Source: Microbulbifer variabilis ATCC 700307 (lineage in GTDB: Bacteria; Pseudomonadota; Gammaproteobacteria; Pseudomonadales; Cellvibrionaceae). Taken from it: 64,000 nucleotides of DNA. The notes beneath the pieces are model-generated. The model worked only from the letters and a program-made list of their open reading frames with translations. It did not search any database and was not told where the DNA came from. The DNA is taken from positions 310,001-374,000 of the forward strand of contig NZ_AQYJ01000025.1 of assembly GCF_000380565.1 (NCBI RefSeq), given 5' to 3'. Made by a program: the position numbers and the translations under genes. Numbering within the stretch: the stretch's first letter is position 1; each line of letters starts with the position of its first letter. This document shows positions 37,345-45,491 of this stretch, in pieces.

Positions 37345-37800
37345 GTAACCCTGGACGCCTATCAAATAAAAGTATAAACCTCTTAGACTTAGGGCTGAAG
37401 AGGAAATTAATTGAAACGTTAAAAGTCAAATAGTCGAATTTGTATGAATATGGCTAAAGTAAAAATACAACTCAAAGGTTGAAGCAACCCCCCAATCTCT
37501 TGGAGCTTAATATCAATCCACCTTCACCTATTCTGCCGTACCGCCCTCGCGACCTAACCCACTCTTCCTCAACAGGAAACAACCATGTGGACCCAAAAGC
37601 GCTGAACCGACGAAAACCAATAGCTGGGATGAATGCATCAGCCACAGCTCTGGAATGTGAAAGGCAACCAACTAAAGATAGCTTCCACGCCGCAGGTCCC
37701 TCCCTACCCATCGAAGGGAGATCTATGTACGCATCAAAGGAGAACAAAAGTAGGCACTGGAAGGCAGTAGGAGCAGATTCACAATGGAGCTAGTTACACC
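37345..37800 (+). repeat. csrA module D (class 1 lead, decayed csrA)
   Basis: Starts GTAACCCTGGACGCCTATCA and contains AAATAAAAGTATAAACC, which on the minus strand is TATACT (37376-37371), 60 nt from the GIY-YIG start. The middle block is shortened: the AAGGAATG box has collapsed to CAACAGGAAAC and joins the csrA remnant directly. Confidence 0.7.
37585..37765 (+). pseudogene. csrA pseudogene, module D
   Basis: ATG is kept, but codon 7 is TGA and further stops follow. Clear csrA-derived parts are GGCAACCAACTAAAGATAGC and GGGAGATCTATGTACGCATC. Confidence 0.65.
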
Positions 37801-38002
37801 CAAACCTCCTCCCCTATTTCATCATCATAGTAGCACCTTTGAGCGCACACTATTTCTATGATGGGCAATGTCGCAGCCATACAGTTACTTCCAAATGTAT
37901 TAGAAAGCAGCTGTACACACTCTATAAGTGAAAAATCGACACTAACTGGGGAGATCAGCTGATCATCCAACACATAGCTAGCGTTGCTGCAATCTGTTTA
38001 CA

Positions 38003-38293
38003 CTAATTTTTATCAGTTACCTCTTCCCATTCATCCTCATAACCGGCTGAACGAAAATAGGCCATCAGCGTAATGATGATTTTCTCAAGGATATATCCAC
38101 TACTCTCTCCTTGCTTTTCATCTTGCTTGTTAGACTCACTGACAGTTCTCCAGAAAAACTCAGCGAAGTGAATAGCCTCTTCTTTACTAGCCAAAGATCC
38201 TGAATTGATAATCTCAAGGCTTTTTTTATCATTGAGTAACTCTGCATAATGCAAAAGAAACTCTTTCTCCTCGGGCAATTTATAATTAATCAT
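38003..38293 (-). CDS. Probable antitoxin/immunity partner of the second Tse2-like toxin
   Basis: A 96-residue acidic helical protein (KLPEEKEFLLHYAELLNDKK, EEAIHFAEFFWRTVSESNKQ, C-terminal GYEDEWEEVTDKN). Its ATG overlaps the upstream gene's stop by 4 nt (ATGA), the same layout as the pair at 25855-26552. No sequence family recognised. The partner role is inferred from the coupling and acidity. Confidence 0.55.
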   Translation of the reverse strand: MINYKLPEEKEFLLHYAELLNDKKSLEIINSGSLASKEEAIHFAEFFWRTVSESNKQDEKQGESSGYILEKIIITLMAYFRSAGYEDEWEEVTDKN

Positions 38294-38793
38294 CCTATCA
38301 CCTTCGTACCATCTCTTATTACACTCATACGATCAGCAACCATCTGGAGCTTTTGGACTAGTTGAGAAACCGTCATTTTCCTCGTTATGGTTAGGAAGTA
38401 GTGTCTATTATCTTTCTGATCTTGCACAAATTTCAGATCAGGCGGCAAATCTGACTTTTCCAAAACCCAAAATACGTCGATATTTTTCCCAGGATTTTTA
38501 GATGCTTTCAGTTTATATATTGATTTGAGGTGCTGCCAGTTTGCTGAAAAGCTGAGCCCCATCTGATTATGAGGAATCACCCATGCCTTACATGGACTAA
38601 AGCAATAATCACAAACTTGTATACCTTGTATTAGCTCTCTTCCTTTTGGAACATCTTGCTGCCGATAAAATACAGGACTCGCACCTTCAGGTATAGGGCG
38701 CCCAAAAACTGTTCCTTCATTCTCCGCAAGCTTCTTAATATAGTCTCTCAAATCCGTGAGTATCTTAAATTGTTCCATTATCTGCTTGAACAT
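38290..38793 (-). CDS. Tse2-like toxin candidate (second copy type)
   Basis: A 167-residue protein. The C-terminal half has an order of features seen in Tse2-like toxins: QMGLSFSANWQHLKS at about 77-91, a WVLEKSDLPPDLKFVQDQKD segment, then HYFLTITRKMTVSQLVQKLQ. Compare IPPDLKVKQDSYNKR and HYTIMPAKPM of Tse2. The N-terminal part carries CDYCFSPC. Similarity is weaker than for the gene at 26091, so a different toxin fold remains possible. Cargo of module E; the module TATACT box is 56 nt upstream. Confidence 0.5.
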   Translation of the reverse strand: MFKQIMEQFKILTDLRDYIKKLAENEGTVFGRPIPEGASPVFYRQQDVPKGRELIQGIQVCDYCFSPCKAWVIPHNQMGLSFSANWQHLKSIYKLKASKNPGKNIDVFWVLEKSDLPPDLKFVQDQKDNRHYFLTITRKMTVSQLVQKLQMVADRMSVIRDGTKVIG

Positions 38794-38818
38794 TCCTTTG
38801 AATTTAACATCACTAGTA

Positions 38819-39262
38819 GGTGAAACCCTGTACGCCCACTAAGTTAAAAGTATAAACCGCCAAGGGTATTGACTGAAGAGGAAAGTCAAACAAAAAATCA
38901 TGGAGGCAGCTATTTATAGGAACTTAGCGCCACATATTCCTATTCTACCCCCACCGTTGCCGCACTCTCCATTCCTAAACAGACATCATTTGCTAATCTT
39001 CGCCACTAAGGAATGCCTACCCATAGCTTGAGTATCAATTGGAAACAAAAATGTTAACCCTATAGTACCGAATCAGCGATAACTTAATAATTGGTACAAA
39101 TGTATCCCCCATAGCGCTGAAAGAGACAGACAATCAAGTAAAGGTAGGCATTCACACACCTAAATCCCTCCCCGTACATCCAAAAGAGATCTATGAGCGA
39201 ACCGAAAGTTAAGCAATGAAAGGCGTTGAACGCATATTCCCAAAGAAAGGAAGCTCCAAAGA
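38819..39262 (+). repeat. csrA module E (class 1 lead, nearly intact csrA)
   Basis: The lead carries CCACTAAGTTAAAAGTATAA, minus-strand TATACT at 38854-38849, and GAAGAGGAAAGTCAAACAAA. The middle block is well kept (CATATTCCTATTCTACCCCC, shared with G) with the AAGGAATGCC box at 39009-39018 and the 14-codon mini-frame at 39013-39057. The tail runs into a hexanucleotide repeat. Confidence 0.75.
39051..39212 (+). pseudogene. csrA pseudogene, module E (single in-frame stop)
   Basis: A full-length csrA frame, 53 codons, interrupted only by TAG at codon 5 (MLTL-stop-YRISDNLIIG). The rest reads NQVKVGIHTPKSLPVHPKEI. R44 of the VHRE motif is changed to P, so the protein would probably be impaired even if the stop were suppressed. 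This is the youngest-looking pseudogene of the series. Confidence 0.75.
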
Positions 39263-39311
39263 GCCGTTATTGATAGCTATCTTCGAGGTTGAGCGCTTCG
39301 AACTCATAAAA

Positions 39312-39355
39312 CCCTCTCCCTCTCCCTCTCCCTCTCCCTCTCCCTCTCCCTCTCC
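39312..39355. repeat. CCCTCT hexanucleotide tandem repeat
   Basis: Seven full CCCTCT units plus CC, 44 bp. On the minus strand it reads GEGEGE in one frame, but no real gene covers it. Unit length of six would not change a reading frame; it lies between module E and the pseudogene at 39458. Confidence 0.9.
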
Positions 39356-39457
39356 ACAACTATAAAAATCACTTCTCCAGAGAAAGTTAAAGACAACACA
39401 AATTAGAGTGAACAAGCAGCATAACTGCTTAGCAGAAGACTCTGATCGTTTTTCAAC

Positions 39458-39619
39458 CTACTCTTCCTCATCACTACGATCTATTAGGCTTTCCGGCAAA
39501 CCCAAGGTGCTATCTTTTTCAAGCTCTTACTTGATATCTTCAGGAAGTGGCTTGAACAACTCTTTTGCTCTCCCTTCAGCATTCCTTTTTACTTTCTCGT
39601 ATCTTGGTTGGCGCATCAT
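39458..39619 (-). pseudogene. Small basic/acidic protein gene with in-frame stop
   Basis: From ATG 39619 the frame reads MMRQPRYEKVKRNAEGRAKE, then LFKPLPEDIK, a TAA at 39529-39527, then LEKDSTLGLPESLIDRSDEE and a TAG. Both halves look like one protein split by a nonsense mutation. Alternatively the first 31 codons are a complete short gene. Family unknown. Confidence 0.4.
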
Positions 39620-39701
39620 GAGATTCCGATCAGCAAGTTAAGGTTAATATAGTTAACCAATGAACCTGCTACGGAGCTTATAAATCAAGCAGGTAATGCA
39701 A

Positions 39702-40007
39702 CTAACGAGCGAGTGAAATATCAACTATCTGACAGCTTTCACGGTGTATTTTCACAATCGGCTGACCACCGCCACGTCCATACTTTGATTCTTCCTTCGG
39801 AAGCACAAAATAGAAACGACCATCAATAATCAACTTGTAGTCCCCAATTTTTGCGCTTTTGGTCGGAAATTTTTTAGCAATTTCGGAAACCCCTTTTTCA
39901 AGCGCTAGTTTATCTGAACACAAGCAGGCTTTTGCAATATGGGAACAAACTGTCAATGCCATGAAAACTATTATTTTTATATTAAAATTAAAGAACACTT
40001 TAAACAT
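39702..40007 (-). CDS. Exported NTF2-fold immunity-like protein
   Basis: A 101-residue protein with a hydrophobic N-terminal segment (IIVFMALTVCSHIAKA) that looks like a signal sequence, then CLCSDKLALEKG. The mature part reads KIGDYKLIIDGRFYFVLPKE and GGGQPIVKIHRESCQIVDIS. That ending (W/Y-hydrophobic-P, GGG-P-hydrophobic-I-K/D, G/Q-I-DI) resembles NTF2-fold immunity proteins of polymorphic toxin systems. No cognate toxin is adjacent. Third gene of the cargo of module F. Confidence 0.45.
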   Translation of the reverse strand: MFKVFFNFNIKIIVFMALTVCSHIAKACLCSDKLALEKGVSEIAKKFPTKSAKIGDYKLIIDGRFYFVLPKEESKYGRGGGQPIVKIHRESCQIVDISLAR

Positions 40008-40098
40008 AGCAAGTTACCTTGTATGTATGGCTACCCATTTAGTAATACAGCCTTCTTGTTGGAGTGAAACTGAAAGCGAATCTATCAATAAACACTCG

Positions 40099-41124
40099 TT
40101 AAGAGTCATTGACAGATGCCATTTCCTCTAATTTTCTTTTCGCAAACTTACCCCTTTCTGATACAGGGTGAGACTTATCTGAAGCAAACTTGTTAGCTAA
40201 CTCCTTAGCAATAACTGCTTCAATTTTACCCAGCTCTCGTATCAAAATCTCAGCTGAAACTCGTCTAACAATAGATGAGCGATCATCAGATGATAATTCT
40301 AAAAAATCGAGTATAGGGATCTTGATGTCTAGTTTTCGTTCACCTACGATGGGCCTTACCCTACCTTCACAATAGCGTATATCTGTCCATTCCCATTTCC
40401 GGCCCTCCATCCATACAATACGGCCTTCAAATAAACTACGATATGCCTTAGCTCTAACCGAAGGCTGAACAGCTAGTCTCGCGATTTCCTCTAGGTTCTC
40501 ATCAAGAATAAGGGTGCGCCCAAGCTGGGAAAAGAGTGACGGCATAGGCCCGGACGCTGACGAAATTAACTTACGTCGAAGCGACTCTGCTATATCCTTT
40601 TTACAAATGATTTGAAGAAGAATCTGCTTGTCTTCCTCCTTGATTCTGCCCCATGAGTTCCAATTTGATAGTGCAATACATAGTGCTTCAACTACGTATT
40701 TTGCATCAGTCAATTTTGCTATCTCAGGAAGCTTTTCCCTTGCAGCCTCACGCACTTGAGGCACCCAATCATTCAGCCTACGAACGGCAAGCGAGAAAAA
40801 GAATGTATTTGGCGCTCCTCCCGAAAGGGCTCGTAGAGCTTTCTCTCTTTTGTAACCATCCCAACTAATTAGGTCAAGCCAAGTTATTAGCTCCTTAGGT
40901 TTTGACCAAAGCTTCCACTTGGAAGGCGTGGATTCTCTTAATGCTGAAGAGAACTCTGAGCGTATAAACCGCTCCCAGTAGTCAAAACTGGAAAGCGATA
41001 ACTGACTCGTCACATCAACTAATGCAGACATATCAGCAACAACTTTGCTCCCCGAATTTATCGAGTTCGCAAAGTCCTTAACTGCTGAAATAACTTTCTC
41101 TTCCATCATCTTCAACTGTTGCAC
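40099..41124 (-). CDS. HEAT-like helical hypothetical protein
   Basis: A 341-residue all-helical protein; a start at MMEEKVISAVKD (41109) is also possible. Repeated helix pairs such as RRLNDWVPQVREAAREKLPE, IARLAVQPSVRAKAYRSLFE and DDRSSIVRRVSAEILIRELG suggest HEAT-type repeats. The W-rich middle (GRIVWMEGRKWEWTD) is unusual. No enzymatic motif. Such proteins occur among immunity genes and protein-protein adaptors. Second cargo gene behind module F. Confidence 0.5.
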   Translation of the reverse strand: MQQLKMMEEKVISAVKDFANSINSGSKVVADMSALVDVTSQLSLSSFDYWERFIRSEFSSALRESTPSKWKLWSKPKELITWLDLISWDGYKREKALRALSGGAPNTFFFSLAVRRLNDWVPQVREAAREKLPEIAKLTDAKYVVEALCIALSNWNSWGRIKEEDKQILLQIICKKDIAESLRRKLISSASGPMPSLFSQLGRTLILDENLEEIARLAVQPSVRAKAYRSLFEGRIVWMEGRKWEWTDIRYCEGRVRPIVGERKLDIKIPILDFLELSSDDRSSIVRRVSAEILIRELGKIEAVIAKELANKFASDKSHPVSERGKFAKRKLEEMASVNDS

Positions 41125-41152
41125 CTATTTCACAGCTTGGTAACATCCAAAT

Positions 41153-41174
41153 CAGCGGAGTTTCAGTTCCGCTG
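41153..41174. repeat. Intercistronic hairpin in the module F cargo
   Basis: CAGCGGA-N8-TCCGCTG is a perfect 7-bp stem between the stop at 41194 and the start at 41124. It may be a processing or attenuation structure or a relic cassette junction. Confidence 0.45.
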
Positions 41175-41193
41175 TATTATCTTATTTCATGTC

Positions 41194-41799
41194 CTACGCC
41201 ATCTCTCTTAGCAAGTGAATGGATGTATTTTTTGGCAACCCCATTGAGCTTGCCAAACCATCTATACGATTAGCCACCATGCTAATCTCTGACTCGGCCA
41301 TCCCTATCGCCTCACACACAGCAGGATAATCAACCTCAATTTTTCTATCTATGGCCGGGATGAATGGCTCGTCATCAATGCACTCAATTATTACTTTATC
41401 GCCCTTTCTAAACGCACGCGGACTTGGATGCCCCTCAATGGCTATGTAGAGATCGGTCTCTGACTTCAAGCGCACCCAGGACTCAAGATCAGCTATAGTC
41501 CCACAACATTGGGGAAGTAATTTATTTACCCCATTTAAAACTAGAGCAAAGCCGCCAAAGAACGCGCAACAATCTTTGACTTTAAAATCTGATATATGCA
41601 GCTCTATTGCGCGCGCCAAATTGTTGTCATTAAGCTTACTTAACGAATGAAATTGATGATCAGCTGAATATCCGACCAAGTCTCGATATCCACTTACTGT
41701 AAGTAGCTCGTCTCTTGCAGTCGAACTGCATTCTTTCCTAAGATCGTTAGCCTGATCTGATATTGGCAACTCTATTAATGCTTCTAATTTTACTTCCAT
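41194..41799 (-). CDS. Hypothetical protein, first cargo gene of module F
   Basis: About 201 residues from ATG 41799 (MEVKLEALIELPISDQANDL). The frame stays open upstream through the repeated module, but that part is repeat-derived and not a real N-terminus. The protein contains CCAFFGGFALVLNGVNKLLP and CCGTIADLESWVRL, a core that vaguely recalls SMI1/KNR4-type or related immunity folds. I do not recognise it securely. The module TATACT box is 34 nt upstream of the ATG. Confidence 0.5.
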   Translation of the reverse strand: MEVKLEALIELPISDQANDLRKECSSTARDELLTVSGYRDLVGYSADHQFHSLSKLNDNNLARAIELHISDFKVKDCCAFFGGFALVLNGVNKLLPQCCGTIADLESWVRLKSETDLYIAIEGHPSPRAFRKGDKVIIECIDDEPFIPAIDRKIEVDYPAVCEAIGMAESEISMVANRIDGLASSMGLPKNTSIHLLREMA

Positions 41800-41832
41800 A
41801 TTAGTGCAATTCTGGATACCCACTAAATTGAA

Positions 41833-41838
41833 AGTATA
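41833..41838 (-). promoter_or_regulatory. Class 1 minus-strand -10 box (TATACT), example copy
   Basis: TATACT is conserved in the leads of modules A (26684-26679), B (34749-34744), D (37376-37371), E (38854-38849), F (here) and N (62244-62239). It sits 34-60 nt upstream of the cargo start in D, E, F and N. A matching -35 is poor (TTCAGT-like at 17 nt spacing), so an activator may be needed, or the box may have another role. Confidence 0.45.
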
Positions 41839-42036
41839 AACCGCAAGAGCTATCAGACTGAAGAGTAGACTCAAATAAAACACCGTGGGACAGCTGGATC
41901 TAGAGGCCTAGCTTCGCATATTCTTACTCTGGACCTACCACCTCCTCACCCACCCCATTCCTCTAAGGGCTTCACTTATCAAGCTTCTCCACCAAGGAAT
42001 GCCTACACTCGGCTTGAGAATCAGCACGAAATAAGC

Positions 42037-42200
42037 ATTTTGACCATAAAGCGTCGAAACGGCGAAAACCTAAGAATCGGGACGTATATCTCAAGCACAT
42101 TGCAGGAGATGGAAGGCATTCAAGTAAAGCTTGGATTCCACGCGCCCTCCCGTTCATCGCGAAGAAATCGATACTCGTATTTAAAATGGACAAAAAGTAG
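42037..42200 (+). pseudogene. csrA pseudogene, module F
   Basis: Starts at ATT instead of ATG. It reads [20 protein letters not shown] and QVKLGFHAP, then a small deletion shifts the frame so the [10 protein letters not shown] codons are lost (SRSSRRNRYSY instead). Confidence 0.7.
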
Positions 42201-42299
42201 GCAGTGAGGAGAGTTTTCTATGGAAAGAGGCTCGACCCAATCCTCCTTTATAGGGATTTGGTCTGAACGAATACCTATCAGACTATGTGTTACTTTGAA

Positions 42300-42515
42300 C
42301 TACACATCTACCTCCTTAGGAAAACCAGCCAAACCCAGTTTCTTAAAGGCTGAAGATAGATTCTCACGGTCCCTCTTCTTTAGAACCACTCGCGTCGAAA
42401 CGAAGCGATTCATACCATGCATTATACCCACTTCTCCAGTACGCTTCTTCACCACCAACTGTTTGGTGACCTCACGTAGCGTAGAGATTTCTTCATCGGA
42501 TAGATCTATTTTCAT
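42300..42515 (-). CDS. Small hypothetical protein
   Basis: A 71-residue basic protein: MKIDLSDEEISTLREVTKQL, VVKKRTGEVGIMHGMNRFVS, VVLKKRDRENLSSAFKKLGL. It looks like a folded alpha/beta domain, but no family is recognised. It is the sole cargo between modules F and G. Module G's lead is shortened, so its promoter is unclear. Confidence 0.5.
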   Translation of the reverse strand: MKIDLSDEEISTLREVTKQLVVKKRTGEVGIMHGMNRFVSTRVVLKKRDRENLSSAFKKLGLAGFPKEVDV

Positions 42516-42539
42516 CTAATTCAGCCTCTATTCAAGGTA

Positions 42540-42935
42540 TAAAATAATGAGATAGCTAGTTAAAGGTACCTAGCGCGGCATATTTCTATTCTACCCCCAC
42601 CGTTGCCGCGCTCCCCTTCCTTATACAAGCTTCTCCACCTAGAAATACCCACCCATAGCTTAAAGCATCAGTAACAACCAAACAGGTCGATCCTACATCA
42701 CCAAACCTTAAATAACCTAAAAATTGGCACGAATACCTCGATTACATTGCTGAAAATGAGTGCCAACCAAGCAAAGATAGGTACCCACGCTCTCTAATAC
42801 CACTCAGTTCATTGTGAGAGATCATTTTACACATCGAAAGAGAACAAAAAATATGCAGTGGAAAGCACTAAGGACAGATTCTCAAAGGAAAGAGGCCCCA
42901 ACAGAACCCCAATCTCGGTAGAGGTTCCGCCATAT
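42540..42935 (+). repeat. csrA module G (short lead, decayed csrA)
   Basis: Lacks the AAAGTATAAACC part of the lead but keeps GATAGCTAGTTAAAGGTACC. It then has the middle block TATTTCTATTCTACCCCCAC, which is almost identical to module E. The GGAAT box is reduced to TAGAAATACCC. Tail GGACAGATTCTCAAAGGAAA and CCCCAACAGAACCCC is the clearest example of the module end. Confidence 0.65.
42684..42856 (+). pseudogene. csrA pseudogene, module G
   Basis: Aligns over the whole gene (TTGGCACGAATACCTCGATT, GTGCCAACCAAGCAAAGATA) but has lost the start codon (ATGTTG is now AGGTCG). A TAA interrupts after the APK region. Confidence 0.65.
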
Positions 42936-43004
42936 TAGGCAACGGTGTTTTACGCCGCGGTTATCGTACTAACTTATTTAAGTTGAGAATCTGGCTTGGG
43001 CGTC

Positions 43005-43694
43005 CTACTGATTTAACTTGTTAGCCGCATATCTCCCTGCCCATAGTGAAGCGTAAAAATATAACCACAATAAGCTGGGTAGAACCATCCAAAAATAAGC
43101 TTCAGCGACGCACAGAGCTACGATGACCGCAGTTATAACCAGCAAGAACAAGTAAAAATAATTAGACCCCTTAATTTTCTTGAATGAAATTATTCCGCCC
43201 ACTTTAAATTTGCCATTCATGGCTAGTAAGTTAAGTAATGCCCAGCCAAACAATATAATTGCCAGGAAAGGGATACTCATAAGCGGTATTCCTATCGAGT
43301 CAGCCCACCAAGGATATGAACCACGATAAAATTCAAGGAAGATATCACCAACACTCGCTCCTACGGTTAGGGTAGCCGCACAAAAACCAATTAGCGCTAC
43401 TCTTCCTTTAGAAGATGGTGCATTAACTAATTTTCCCTTTCTTAAAAGAGTAAAAATAGCTATACCTAGTATAAGAAAAGTAAACCCGTAATCTTGATAC
43501 CGGTATTTCGGAGAAAGATACTCGTTTCGTAAATTATAAAACTGATTTGACGCATTTCTACCACCTAGTTCCTGCCAATCAAGTGCCATATACTTTCTGT
43601 GATACTCTTCCTCATTGGTATATGCAGGAATAGAAAATGAGTAAGCAATACTCAATAACGACAAGATTATAATTCCAATAGATATTCGCTTCAT
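43005..43694 (-). CDS. Hypothetical polytopic membrane protein
   Basis: A 229-residue protein with about five transmembrane helices (residues 5-22, 70-86, 98-116, 132-155 and 178-222). An N-terminal extracytoplasmic stretch between TM1 and TM2 is rich in Tyr and Asn (NEEEYHRKYMALDWQELGGR). No family recognised. It is the last gene of a four-gene cargo run behind module H (45483 down to 43005). Confidence 0.55.
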   Translation of the reverse strand: MKRISIGIIILSLLSIAYSFSIPAYTNEEEYHRKYMALDWQELGGRNASNQFYNLRNEYLSPKYRYQDYGFTFLILGIAIFTLLRKGKLVNAPSSKGRVALIGFCAATLTVGASVGDIFLEFYRGSYPWWADSIGIPLMSIPFLAIILFGWALLNLLAMNGKFKVGGIISFKKIKGSNYFYLFLLVITAVIVALCVAEAYFWMVLPSLLWLYFYASLWAGRYAANKLNQ

Positions 43695-43780
43695 AGTAAG
43701 TTACAATTAATATATTCTTATCCAGCTACCGTGCACTTAGCGGGCCAACTGGATGTCGGTCTTAAATGCCTTAGCAAGTA

Positions 43781-44451
43781 TTAGATACCCTCACACTTAA
43801 ATTCTCTAAATTCAAACTTATTGGTTTCGAAATAAGTTTTTAAGCTAGAGATCGGTACACCGTGAGTAGGAAAATAGAATCCTCCCTCAAGTCTTACATA
43901 TTTTGATTCTCGAATCTTAGGATACGTATCCTCTAGTGGTATAGCTAGCTCTCGATCTTTTTCCTGATACTTTAATGGCCTTATCTGTTCATAAATAGAG
44001 CAAGGAAACCACCACAGGTCTTCCTTTTCGTACACTGGAATTGCAAGGTCGCCGTTAATAAGCTTCGCTAATGGCATACGGTGATATCTAGGTAATATAT
44101 GTGAATTCGACTGGGAGCCAATAAGTATGATTTCAGGTTTGTGTGACTTGAAATCAAAGCTCTGTAGCCCAAAATGCCCTGTTGTTGCCACCTCAATTCT
44201 TTGCGGCAACTCTTCTCCATAGATTTGATCAATAACCACATAAATAATTACTTGTGGCGGAGGATCGAGGAATACAACATTCTCCTTTGTGCACTCTTCA
44301 AACTGCTGCAAGTATCTACCCTTTAAAGGAACAGCAACAATCACTGATGGTGAAAGCTCTTCTTTTCCACTTCGGGATATTTCTGCACTTTGGAAGCACA
44401 ACCCAAAAGTGAGTATTCAATGACAATTAGCAGTATAAGAATTCTTTTCAT
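43781..44451 (-). pseudogene. Lipoprotein gene with a frameshift at the lipobox
   Basis: From ATG 44451 the frame reads a lipoprotein signal, MKRILILLIVIEYSLLGCAS, but closes soon after. The remaining 200 residues (CFQSAEISRSGKEELSPSVI onward to FREFKCEGI) continue in the next frame. A one-base change near the TTTTGGGTT run at about 44405 would join them. So this is either a recent frameshift mutation or a sequencing error in a surface or periplasmic lipoprotein. The body has no recognised family. A different start inside the second frame would yield a protein without signal. Confidence 0.6.
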
Positions 44452-44477
44452 GGGCTTGCCTAGTGTATTGCTCAGCT

Positions 44478-44565
44478 GCCATCTAAATGACGCTGCTTTG
44501 TGTTAGCTTAGCGTACAGCACAAAGTGCGCGAAGTATTGTCGAATAAAGCAGCAATTTGTTAGGC
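44478..44565 (-). repeat. attC-like hairpin overlapping the GFA gene stop
   Basis: On the minus strand it begins GCCTAACAAATTGCTGCTTT and ends AAAGCAGCGTCATTTAGATG-GC. GCTGCTTT/AAAGCAGC pair perfectly, AAAT/ATTT and GCC/GGC extend the stem with bulges. The gene's TAA stop lies inside the GCCTAAC box, as is common for integron cassettes. The R' box is poor, so the site would be decayed. Confidence 0.4.
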
Positions 44566-44949
44566 AGAGCTGTTTTCATCAACCTCTTCCCAAACTGCTT
44601 TTGAATCCAAAAATAAATGCTTCTTTACTTTTAGCCTCTCAAAGCCAGTGTCAAGCAAGCTGACAGGAACGTACATAGCCTTATCATCGTTCTTCCCAGG
44701 TAAGGATGATCCACATTCTGAACAAAAACTTGTCTGCCAATCATGATTTGGCTTTATCCATGTTTTTATATGGTCTTTACCAGAAATCCACTCAAAATTT
44801 TCATTAGAAACCACCGTTACGGCTATTCCGCCCCCACCTGTAGCTTTGCGACAAATAGAGCAATGACATATATATACATCTTCGGGAATTACCCTAATTC
44901 TGAAATTTACGGCTCCGCAGTTGCAAGAACCTTTCGCTAATTCAGTCAA
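44560..44949 (-). CDS. GFA (glutathione-dependent formaldehyde-activating)/CENP-V family protein
   Basis: A 129-residue protein from TTG 44949. The zinc-binding cysteines of the GFA fold are all visible: GSCNCGAVNF near residue 9, ICHCSICRKATGGGG near 28-40, and SFCSECGSSLPGK near 83-90. Family members bind glutathione adducts or act on unknown carbonyl substrates; the specific reaction is not inferable. Second cargo gene behind module H. Confidence 0.85.
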   Translation of the reverse strand: MTELAKGSCNCGAVNFRIRVIPEDVYICHCSICRKATGGGGIAVTVVSNENFEWISGKDHIKTWIKPNHDWQTSFCSECGSSLPGKNDDKAMYVPVSLLDTGFERLKVKKHLFLDSKAVWEEVDENSSA

Positions 44950-45039
44950 CTTTATATCCTTTAGGTTTCACACACATGGCATGAGTAAAGCTGAAACATA
45001 GCGTTTACTTTCTCGTCATGCCCAAGCTTATCAAGCTCC

Positions 45040-45483
45040 TTACCTCACCGCATCCTTTAGTTCTTTCGTACCTGTATACATTGATTTAAAATTCTCAGCC
45101 ATAGCTTGATTTACCCCTATTAATATAGTGGCACTACTGTCCCAGCAGGCTATTTCAAAAATAGCTTTTTCTAACTGAGGTTTTGGTTCAGAGGCATTCC
45201 AGTAATTAGGGTTTCCATCAACGTACGGTGGTTCAGCAATCACAAATCGGGTGCCGATAGGAAAAGCGCTGAATACTGCCCAAATGAACTGGACATCATT
45301 GCTAGTTATTATTTTCTCTAACTCAAGTCCAGGGTACCAACCCTCTGATATAACTAAACCGTTAGCTTCTATATCGCTGACAAACCAATCATAGTCATAG
45401 CATGAAATATTTAGAGCCGAGAAAATTTCCTTCATATTTGTGAAGAACTTTACCTGATCTGTTCTTTCAAGTATTAGGTTCAT
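45040..45483 (-). CDS. DUF2691-like hypothetical protein
   Basis: A 147-residue soluble protein. The combination SCYDYDWFVSDIEANGL, a WYPG turn, IITSNDVQFIWAVFSAFPIG and PPYVDGNPNYWNASEPKPQL fits my memory of DUF2691-like proteins, although only loosely. Function unknown; immunity-like role possible. First cargo gene directly behind the class 2 lead of module H. Confidence 0.45.
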   Translation of the reverse strand: MNLILERTDQVKFFTNMKEIFSALNISCYDYDWFVSDIEANGLVISEGWYPGLELEKIITSNDVQFIWAVFSAFPIGTRFVIAEPPYVDGNPNYWNASEPKPQLEKAIFEIACWDSSATILIGVNQAMAENFKSMYTGTKELKDAVR

Positions 45484-45491
45484 ACGCCTTA

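Larger units (their letters stand above)
41806..42245 (+). repeat. csrA module F (class 1 lead, decayed csrA)
   Basis: The lead CCCACTAAATTGAAAGTATA gives minus-strand TATACT at 41838-41833. Middle block: CTTATCAAGCTTCTCCACCA with the AAGGAATGCC box at 41994-42003. The csrA start ATG is changed to ATT and the 3' third is frameshifted. The tail reads GGAAAGAGGCTCGACCC. Confidence 0.7.

Noticed and set aside
39209-39415. Minus-strand frame with a GEGEGEGE stretch
   Set aside because: It is produced by the CCCTCT repeat and module tail and has no supporting features.
41799-41883. N-terminal extension of the hypothetical gene at 41194 (hydrophobic, signal-peptide-like)
   Set aside because: It is translated from the class 1 lead, which is shared repeat sequence, so it is an accident of reading through the module.
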